Below are positions 46,001 to 58,000 of a stretch of 64,000 nucleotides of DNA, in pieces. Each line of letters begins with the position of its first letter. Positions within the stretch are counted from its first letter, which is position 1. Source of the stretch: Glandiceps talaboti (lineage: Eukaryota; Hemichordata; Enteropneusta; Spengelidae); NCBI RefSeq assembly GCF_964340395.1, contig NC_135550.1, forward strand, positions 30,662,676 to 30,726,675. Direction: 5' to 3'. Under the pieces are notes generated by a model. That model saw only the letters and a list, made by a program, of their open reading frames with translations, searched no databases and had not been told where the DNA came from. The position numbers and the translations under genes were made by a program.

Positions 46001-49000
46001 TGTTGTTTTTGTGAGATTTCTTCTCAAGCTAAAAATGGTTCTTTTATCTCTACTATTATTACAAGTAGAACCATTATACTCCATACATGTAAATAGCAGG
46101 GTGCAACTCACAATGCAAATTGATATTTCATGAATTCATATTTACATATCTATGAAAGACAAAAAAAATTCTTCCTTCAAAAGCAAATGGCTGATGTCAC
46201 TTTGAATGAGTAGTTTGGGAATAGAAAAATCCCCTGCTTACCAGGTATAGAGTCAGACTGACTGGCAGCAGAAGATTTGTTATGAAATCATAATCATTCA
46301 CTGATTCAGGATTTATATACACATATAAGAAATACTGTGGGATTAACAAAGACATTCTTGTCTATAATTACTACAATCTAATATATTTGAAAACACTACA
46401 AGCAGGAATTGGAGATTGTAACCTTATCCTGTGCAAGGATAGGTAACAACACGGATGACATTAGTTTAGCATTGAGGTTCCATTACCACAACAACATTTT
46501 TCTTTTTCTTTTTACTCAAGGGGCTTTCAGTTTTAATCTCCTATTTTATGTTTAAAGATGTCTTGTTTGATAAGAAACGCCTGTGAGATATAAAGTTTCA
46601 ATAGACGAGTTATCATTTCTTTTTATCTCTTTATGACATGCCTGGCAATTCTGAATTGTCACTGCACATTTTAAAATTTCTTTTTTATCTCTTCATAACA
46701 GGCCTGGCAAATCTTCATTGTCATTGCAGATTTTAGAATTTCTTTTTTATCTCTTATAACAGGCCTAGCAGTTCTGAATGATAACTGCATATTTTAAACT
46801 TTGTGAGATGAGAGGCTTTGAGTTTAGGTTTTCCTGTTTCCAATTATTTTTCCCATTTTATATCTGGAATTATTTTTCAGATTTTCAATTTTTTTTCTTT
46901 TTGGATCTGATGTTTCTTTGTGAAATAACTTAAAATTTGTAAAAACTTATTCACCATCACGTTTTCAATAATGCTAACATTCTAATTGATATATTAATTC
47001 CAAAGAACTTATCGAATGACTAAAATTGTGAAATGAAAGCACACACCCTGCATGTTAATGACTGTACCATATATCCTATCAAATTAGTAGTTTGTACAAT
47101 CATATTCACATGATTTCACTTCCTCTATACCACCAACCACATCTTGTATCAGGGTTTTCACTAAACATTCTTGTTCAGTAGGAGAGCTACCTGTACAGAA
47201 TGTTTTCAACTAAAGTACTACTCTGCATTTTGACGTTATAGACTGTTTTCTTTCATTTATTATGCCTTGTGGCCTTCTGTTATTATGATGCCAGTAGAAA
47301 GCATATACAACTGATAAATATATTGATATGCCATACTAACCTTCATAACAAGGTTCTCATTGCCATTTTTTGTTGTCTTTATATTATCTCATCAATAATA
47401 CATTACATTTAGACTGTTTCTATCATTTATCATGCCCTGTGGACTTTTATTATGATAATGCCAGTAGAAATTTATATTGATATGCCATACTAACCTTCAT
47501 AACAAGGTTCCCATGGCCATTTCTTGTTGTCTTTATATTTTTCTCATCAATACTACATTACACAGCATAAAGAAATATTTGTTGCTGTGTCATCCTGTTT
47601 GTCACTCAACAAGTGAGTACTCTAAAATATGTATCCCACTCTTATGTTCATCACTCTTACTAACACACTTATACAAAGTTATAGCAAGTATGGGAGTGTG
47701 CACAATAACAATACATCCAGTATTCATACAGTATACAGTCATGTGTTTACATTAATCATACACATGTACAATATGACCTCATAACTGTGAAATAAATTAT
47801 TGATATTTCTATGTTTTCAGCTCTTGCCGCAATTCATGTTTTCTCTACTTAAACACAAAGGCGCTTGACAGTACTTGATTCATTGTACAATGCATGTATT
47901 AATTGAAATAAAACAACTGCTTTCAAGAACTACCAGTGTTTTTGCTAAGGTCTTGGAACAACTTGCTTTGATTTCCATACTTTTGTACGATAATTTAATG
48001 GGGAACCTTAGTACAATAGCTGGGGAAATCTGCTAAATTTCATCTATTGTTCAAATCTGAGTTGGATATTTTAAATGAAGAGCTGCAATGAAAGGAGTCA
48101 CCAAGTAGACTATAATATGTTATTCACATTTAATTTGAAATAAATAATTGTGGGCAACATAATATACTTCAGGAAAAAAAATGAAAAAATTATGCAAGGC
48201 ACATATACATGCATTAATATTACAGCACAAAAGTGACAATTATGTCATCCTCATACCTAAATTGCCCTTTTGAAATATTGAAAAAATTTATGATCTGCAA
48301 TATCACTTGTGACATTTACAGGAATAGTTAATGTCTGAAATCATGCCTCTGACATTTGTATACCTACAGATATTAATTTCATGATTCTACTTCCCACTAA
48401 AGGGTTCCTGATGTGATGTTATATGTAATTTGCTCTCATAATGTCCTCTCACTGAATTGTTACGTGCCAAGACTAACAATGTCTTTCAAGTGAAACCTAA
48501 GCTGACTGTCATCTCGATGTTGCATGCATTTTAAATATGCAAGGAAATGAAGATGGCTAAGATGCACCAAAGCCGATTTTCATTTTATGGTGCATTCAAT
48601 ATGAAAAAAAAACACATGATTTAAATTTTAATACTAAGAATTCACCTAAACTGACTTTGAAGATCCATGCAGTTTATTACAAAATGCAGACTACTAATTA
48701 TTACAATGCACTAGTGTTTACTTGCATCGGTGCATGCATGCATGCAGTGCAAGTAAAGTGCACTTCAATACCAAAAACATTAATGCACACCTGTATGCAA
48801 ATGAATGTAAATGCAACATTGTTCCATCTACACAAAATCACATGAACTCACAGTTGTAGTTTTCAACCAAAATGAGCTAATTTGGATAACATAATATTAA
48901 ACAGAACCCCACGATGCACAAGAGCCAGTGTAGGTACTCAAGGTATTTGCACTCATGCTTGTGGTGTATTCTGCTGTACTTTTACAAGTATATGTTATAC

Positions 49001-52000
49001 AGCCGTACAGTAGAGAACACCATGAGCAGTCATGCAATACCTAAATACAATACGTAAACACTAGCACTCACATATTATTGAGTTCTGTTTGGGGAATTTA
49101 TCTGACAATATTTGTCACCTATGTACCATATACCACAAAGACATGATGTCATACACTTAATATTCATGATTTTACTATGAGATGTTATTTACTATGACTA
49201 TTCACTGACTAGATTTACAATGAATACAAAAGGATGCATTTGTCATTTCATTTCACCTGATAAAGTATTCCTTTAGTCATCATTGAGAATGTTCAGTGTT
49301 GTGTGAATGTTTGTAGGATAAAAGTATACAGCTATACCTTGGAATGTAATAAATAACACACTTAAGTTTCCTATTTCATTACTGTAGTGAAATATATCAT
49401 CATTATTTAGACTGGACTGTAGATTATTATTGACTAGTGTATATTGGTTTGTGTTATTACCCAAAAAGCAGATAGTTTGACTATGTACATGTAAAAGGTC
49501 ATGTTTTCTAATCATGCTACATCTAAATACTGCACACTCTCATCAGGGTGTTTCCCATTCTGTGTCTAATAAAAGCTTCATCCTTTGAATACTATGAACT
49601 GACTAGTAATAATGGACTGGGGAAACAAAATCAATGTTTAATTCTGTACTGTTGTAACTGTATAAATGTGAGGTTTTTACTAATCAATACTATATATTCT
49701 GCAGGATGTGAGTTTTCATTATAATATACTATATGAATTTAATGATGTGAGTTTTCATTATAATATATATGAATTTAATGATGTGAGCTTTCATTATAAT
49801 ATACATGAATTTAATGATTGTATTTTGTTCTAACAAATGAACATGTTCTCCTAAATTTGAATTGCTTCTGATGCATACAAAGCAAAGAATCTATACAGGT
49901 AGAAAGACTGAGTGGCAATAATGAAGTCTTCATTCAATATGTATGTACATTGTGAATTGAGATTTGGTTTGTGCATGTAAATCTAATTTACACACTATAA
50001 CCTACATTACAGGTACATACTACATGTATATGTTGGTAGGTTCCCTTTGTTTTCTCCCAATGCTCATTAGTCATTCCTAGTAACAATGTATATACACATC
50101 ACGGTAACCACACAATCAAATCATTAAGACACAATTAATCATTCCTTAAGACACAACTAAGGGTTCATTGCTCAATAGTGAGTGTACACTGTGTACTTCC
50201 ATGGCAGAGGCAGAATAGGGGTTGTCCTAACATAAAGATTGGGATTATGGCAAACTATCACATCTAAATTAATATTTGTATGCAGTCTCTTGTTTCATCT
50301 AGTAACACTGATACAGTACAGCTTGGGGGATGAGTTGGCTTAATTTCATATGCAGAAACTCTTCAGTGCCAGTGGGAAGATAAAATTATATTTAGAAAAT
50401 TGCTTTTATCTGTTAATCATACAGTATATCAGTTAAATGTTTTCACAGATATGATGATTGTGTGTTATACTTGGGAGTGAAAGTCAAAAATATTGGATCA
50501 TGACTGGAATGTGATAAAGTTAAACAATATGTCCAATATGGAATTATTTATTTGTTACAATATTGAAAATAGGTGGCCTCCAAGGGTGGATACTATCATG
50601 CCACAAAAATGTAGTTTTTCTTTATTGAAAACTATCCAAACACACATGTGATGTATACAAATGTGCACAGAATGCGATGAAATTAAACAAATGAGTACAA
50701 ATTTGTTAAGTGACAAGATTTCTAGTATCAATAAAATCTGTTAAAAATAATATCTTCTCATTGTTCTTTAACACCAAAAACAAATTAGATGCTTATAATT
50801 ACACTGATTAAGTTAATACAACATGAATACTGGTAATTTGGTTGTTATATATTAGGAAGCATGATGACACCTTTCCTTATCCATTTCAATCCTATAACAC
50901 AAATCAGTCTTTGGAATTCAGAACATATACATGAGGTGTATTAATATTCAGTTTATCCTGTTCTCAGGACAAATCTGAAAGGTAGACAACTGTGAAATGC
51001 TTTACGTCTTCCGCCAAACTTTAATACAATGTATTAAATTGTAGAATATCATGCCTACATAAATTAATTATTACTATCTCAAACATGAACAGCTTTCAGG
51101 ATACCTTTTGTTATTTGTATCTGCAAACAATGTATCATATTATTCACTCTAACTGTTTCAATCACTCATACAACCCTTCTGGCCCTGATATAAGTCTATC
51201 CAATATATAACATTACTAATGTGACTAAAAGACTCCTCTCAGTTATACTATTCCTTAACTATCACGACAAGTTCATATAGGTTAATGCAGTATAAAATTG
51301 ACACCATTCCCATGTTTACTTACTAATAGACTCTGACCAAACAATCTTTCTGGACAAGCCAATTATACATTGCCTTCTGGCCGTCAACTGAACTTAATTT
51401 GTATATGACCTATCTGCTAACTTTGAAAGGAATAGTTGGCATGGCAACACACTGCTCTTTGTCCATTAAACCACTTGACCTACATTTTTTGTACTATAAA
51501 ATGTATACTTTCACAAATCTAGAAAATATAAATTATAAACATTTGATCTAAAATTATTGTGTAAGCACATGATAAAGTATGTACAATCATGAGAAAGTCT
51601 GATAGGAAACAGTTTAGGGAATGAAAAAATCCAGAGAAAATTCACTGTACCTGAAATAGAATTTTATAATGTAGACATATCAAAGAAATAAGAATTATTC
51701 AATTTCTTGGTTGACACCATGTCTTCCGCTCCAAGTCCTACACATGCATTACTTACTATAGGTGTGTGTGTGTGTGAGAAAAAGTCAACCTTCTTGCTCT
51801 ATATTCACCCTCTAGTATGAGGTCAAATGCTATTACAGGTACTGAGAATTATATGTACATGTACAGCAAAGCTACATTTGTACGCTGAAACATATCCTAA
51901 AATATGAACCTGAATCCTTGCACTACCTGGTAATACACTGAATCATATACTATTTATATCATGGTGTTAGAATCTGAAGGGAGACATTATATACTGGAAC

Positions 52001-55000
52001 TCTATTATATGCTATTGTACCATGTACCTGTAGACAGACAGTATGCTGACATCATTTACAAAAATAGAAATTACACATTAGTCATATAATACGTGGAGGT
52101 TATGACATTTTGTGCAGTTTTTTCTGCTTCTCCTGATATAATTTATGTATATATTCTGTTTTCAGGTATTGGTACTGACAAATAATTATTACTTTCTTTA
52201 AATAATTGTTGATAATGTATTTTCAAAACATTTGTTTAACTTTCATTATTTTTTTCTTTATCCTTTTTTTTTCTCAGTTTATTTATTTCTCTATTTTGGT
52301 AAGGTTTTAGAACTGCCATATTTGAGAGGGAGAATTGAGGTAAAAAATGTCATTATCCTCTTTACTACACCCATGATATCAACAGATAATCACAGCCATA
52401 CATTGAAGGCTCAGAGAACTGAAACTCAAATTTGAAATAGACTGTACGGCTGTGGATGTATCTAGTAATTCTGATCTTCCCTACTAACACTGACCACACT
52501 GTAAAATTAGCTTTTATGAGATTGCTCTATTTTGTGCTCAATAGGCCACTGACCCATTACATGTAATAATGAGTTGGCGACTGGAAATATCACTATGTTG
52601 AGTCAATGAAATAGAAACTGACTATATATTTTCTCAAGGTATTTTTGATTTTAAGGTACATGAATTACTAAACCAGCTACATGGTCATGTATACAAATGT
52701 AGCACAGTGTATCAGTAATACTACTAGTACTACATGTACGTTGAGGTCAGATATAACAAAAAAGGCTATCTTATGTAACTCTGATGAAAATAGACAATAC
52801 ATGGTTATTACTGGCAAATTTGACTAACATTGGACCTGTTTTGGTTAACAGCTTGTGTAACACAGGTCTTTGTTTTATCTTTACATTGTAAAACCAAGAT
52901 GTCTGACTCTGCACATTGTGTAAATATTCTGTACAGCTACGCTTTCAATCATATGGTGGTACAGTCTGTAGGAGCTATGCCAAAGAGCTAATATTACACA
53001 AAAGCATACATGTTTAAAGACAGGCATGTTATGGATACTTCTTTAATATCTCAAGACCACTCTCTATGAAGAATTTACAATTAAGCATTCAGTTGGTTTC
53101 TTGCCAACAAATTTCACAATACTACATGTAAATACTAGAGTACGCATGTATAGTAAAAAGGGAGAAAGAAACGTCAAATTTATCATAAACTGAAAAAATA
53201 CAACAGATGACAAAAAAAAATACAAAAACCTTAAATAAATTTTATACAAGTGATCATCCTATATTTGTTTTAAATCTAAAATGGAAAGTTGACCTTTAAT
53301 GTAACATGCATACCAACTAATTATCAATCCCAGGGTATCCAGGAGATATAAATAGTAACATGGTAAAGACACACACACAAGTACAGGTCATGCATGAAGT
53401 TTATCTACACTTCAGTACTAGTAGAACACTAGGTTGATGGATTACCTGCCTATCAATTACATCCATCTCTCTACCAGGGCCTTCACAGGTTTCATGGAGT
53501 TTTCATATCAAATTGTCACAATTCACCAAACGTTAATATTCAAAACCAAACCCAAAATTTGATAAATACCTACTGCTGAGTAGGATATAAAGTTGGAAAT
53601 ATTGGAAGGAAATTGACAACCAACACTTATTACTGTGAAAGAAGAGTTAATTTGATGTACTGTGGGAAATGAAGATATTAAACTGTAGTATATAAGTATT
53701 AATATTATATCACATGTTGAGTGAAAAATTAATAAATTTACTTCATAGTAAATACAATGACAATTTTTGCCGTTTTTCAGTGAAGGAAAAATTGATTTAA
53801 AAGTACTGGAGGAAATGAGCTGTCAATTTGTTACTTTGAAAACATAAACATGTTGCCAACAGTGAATAAGTCTACTGATTTTGTAAACTCTGTGTCAAAT
53901 CATATACTTTGAGTGGTCTATGATCAAATACTTAGACTATTCCTATGATGGACACACAAAGTCCTTAGAATATGTTATGATAACTGCTAATTTGATAGCA
54001 TTTAAAATTACTCTCATAACATAACAGACAATAAAAGAGCAGACAACCTAGCTTCTGATTAGGAAATCACACACAGGATAACAAATATTTTCTTACAGTA
54101 CTGGTCTATTTATAGTACCATAAATACATGAACTACTCAACCTCATGATGTACATGACCCAAACGACAACCTCATGAGGATCACATTTCAAAATGCATCA
54201 TCTATCTGTCACTCTCTATGCACAGTTCTTGCTATTTCCAGACATTTTAGATACACTATGGATTCAGATAGACTCAAGGGTTTATATTTATAGACTGTCT
54301 TTGTGGCTATGGCATCATATTTTAGCATTTTTGATAGAGTTTACATTCCTTGTTCTTGTATACTATTAGGTGTCTCTTTAAACAGTCTATCTGTTGAAAC
54401 TGTATTGTAGTTTTAACATGTACATTTCACAGACATGTTGTTTAGTCTGGACAGTGAATTTTAGTGTCTGTCTCAAGGTTGCACTAACAACCATTTATTG
54501 TCCATTTATAGCCACAATATCAGCACAGCACAAAATTATAACCAAGAGAAGTTCGGTTCAATACACTGTTGCAAAGGGTTTCAATTTTTCACCACTTCTA
54601 TGAAATACAGCAATCTATTAACAATTACAGTCATTACCATTGCATAAGACTTCGAGTGAAAGAGAAAAATATAAGAGACTGAACTGTAACTACATGTAGT
54701 GAATATCAAAACAACACATATTTCATTGTTAGTCTGTACAACCAGGTCTTTGTGAATAAGATATTGATATCGTCATTCTTACTATTTTCTGACCTTTCCA
54801 CTGATCTGGTTTTACACTAGTCACAACACATGAATTTAACACAATGAAACACATGTAAAATTCTGACACTTATCTAAAGGTATTAATTTTAGAGGAATAT
54901 TTCAATCATTAATTTATGGGGAGAACATGGAGCCACTTTGAACTGGGACACAGCTAGGTTTAGTGGGTAATCTGAAGCAGCTCCTCTGTCACGACACTAA

Positions 55001-58000
55001 TAACAAGGGAAGCCCTAAAAGTCACTTCTAAGTTCTTACGAAATCAGTTCTAACTTATGCTAAAGTTATTACCATTTTAAGCCACTTGTATCATTACGGC
55101 GAAATAAAATGATACGTAAATTTATACTTTTATAATGACAAGATACACATAAGCAGCAGTGCCCACTTTCCAGATACTATTTTTAAAATGTGTTGCTTTT
55201 CGAGCCTAATCTCAAGGGATCAAATTCATCTCTCTATAAAACATTGATGTCCCCTTGTGGTTCACACTCACAGAGGAAAATAGCAACTTGCATACATGTA
55301 AATGTCAAACAGCTTATATTTTCTTCTGAATGCAATGGTTATGTCTATAAATATCAATAGGTCGAAATATATATATATATATATAACATTTTAGTTAACA
55401 GACATCCTTGAAAATTGTTTTTATATAATGTCTGAAAAGAAACGTGACATAACCAAGGACTTTGGCATTACAAATTCATAGATCAAATATTCCTGTTGAT
55501 CAACTTGAGGTGAAAAAAGAAGGTATCGGTAAGGTTGTCATCAATATTAAATTTGTGTAAATTGGAAGTCTCAAGTCTGGCAATTTCTTCTTTTTGACAT
55601 CTTTTATAAATTCAATCAGTAATTTCTGTCCCTTTGTTGAAATATATATATCAATCATTGCTAGCAGTGCTCTCATTTGGAATTTCTGATTAGATAACAT
55701 AATGTACATAAATTAAAACAACACAAAAGCCCCAATTACCCAGCTGTATAAAACCTGGCATTAGGAGGAGCTTGAGCAGGCAGAAAGAAATGATGTAAAC
55801 ATATTGAGGCTCCAATTATCATGAATTTGAAGAGAAGTTTATACTCTGTCAGATGAATACGCTATTCATCAAATTCAAATGCATTAACACTACCGGGCAA
55901 TTTTTATTGACATGGCTTTGATTTTGAATATATGCAGAGCTACTAGTACTAATAACTTTTAGTATGATTGTAATGTCATCAGAAGATATATAAAGTACAC
56001 CGACATGCATTTCACTACACACAGCTGTTATAATCAAAATGCTGTTCTGACAGTATCTTGTGATATGAATGGTATTTTATCATAAATGTTGTGAAATTCA
56101 ACAAAATCTTTCAAGTTAATGTCTAGAGTCTTATGAAACTTTATCTACAATGTACATTTGATTCATGAAAACAAAGTACATGTAGGTGAAAACATGCGTT
56201 GTCTATGTTTTAGCCTGTGTACAGCAGACAGACAGCTCATGACAAGAAGTATTGGGTAAGCCCAGTTCGAATTAGGAGTGAAATTGAGGAGTGAAAAAAT
56301 CTAGCTATGAAAAGTTGGCAAACGAAAAAATGATCTTGATCATGATGAAATCCACTGATGATGACACTAATCTAATGCAAGAATCTAGCATTGAAACTGT
56401 GCCCTTTATGAGATGCTGTGTTAGTGAAATAAAAAAAAAACTTTATGTATCAATGGCTACAATAAACACACTTCTATTACCTTCACCCATTAGTGTGCAT
56501 ACATAATAACAGGTACATTATTTATAAAATGTAATGTTTCAGCACAGACCCTACATGAGTGTCTACCTTACCCTCTATTGTCAAGCAAACAATGTACATT
56601 TTGTTAAATATTACTACTATTCCAATGAGTCCTTGGCGATGACCCTGAATGTTCATCAGGTCCCATTTTTATCTCTGCATCAAGTAGTTGCTGTTCCATG
56701 ATGAGTTGGCTCTGTAAATGATACCTCAATGAGGAGTTCACACTGAAGTTTTAGACTGACCATGGGGAAGTAAAAAAGTTTTTGCTCAAGACTTATTCTG
56801 TCTAGTCCAGTGCAAAATGAACTTCACAAAGGCTGGTCAAATTTTGAACTATTGCTGACAAAGAGTGTTCAGGGTGAATGCGTATGCTTTGAAATATTAG
56901 ATCTTTCCTGAAAACCAGAATTATACATACGGGTATGTATATGATACCAGTGAGTATACAATGTACAAAACAGTAAATCTTAACACAAATTGTAATAGGT
57001 GATAAACATGTAGTTATTGCCGATAGATGTGTGGCTTTTTGTCCTGTGTGATCAACATTTTATCCCAGTTTGGAGACTTTCTGCAGAGACAAGTTTTCTA
57101 AATGTGAACATACACAACATAGCTATTGTGAAACTTTCACAACATACTCCTTCAGTCCTTACAACATGAAAATCTTGCCCCTTAGCTCTTGTTTTTGTTG
57201 ACAATACTGGCAAGTAAATACCAAGGAACCCAGTTACATACATAATGGTGAGCAAGTAATTTAGAACAGTGGGGCATTGTGCCAGAAAGCACAGCTCAGT
57301 TTTAAGATGGGATTTGTGACAATTTGGCATGTCTACACCATATGTTAGTTGGTAATGACAGCTGGTCACTCTTTGGCACCTACAGTCATTTCATAGCAAA
57401 GAAACCATCCCCAAACCAGCTTCATACACATATATACACATGACTTCTCTGTCACACTGGAGTAAATGAAACACATTATTTGTTGGCAAATACAAGTTCT
57501 ACATACATGGGTTAGAGCATAGACCCTCCACAGTCTATGGTTAGAGCAGGAAATACAGTCATGTTTACAAGCAAACTAACCTGTTAGTTATACATAGTAT
57601 TTTATATGGTAGACCACGTACTATTGAGAGCTTGTTAGTTTATATGATATTTTTTTTGTATGTGTAACTTGTAAGATAGTAGCATTGTGGATAATCAATG
57701 GCATCATGCCATGTATTTCATTTTGTGTGCAACCTTGAAGTATCTGTCTGTAGCAGTAGGCATCTCATTTACATAAATGTAAACTGATATCTACTTCCAT
57801 GGCTAACACAGAACAAACTAAATCTCCAACGATCAATTCCAATTCCAAACACAAAAATAATCATTAATATTTTTTTTAAAAGACTGGCTTACAATGTATA
57901 TTGTAATCATTGAAAGACTGTTCTTTATTCATGCCAAATCTATGCATAAATCAGAGCACAGACTTAACTCAATACATTGGCACAGATCAAAACAACAAAG

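Noticed and set aside
47477-57369. Possible nested genes in HECTD1 intron 1 (frames of 60-105 codons)
   Set aside because: No recognisable domains, AT-rich composition, and no chain of exons with matching phases.
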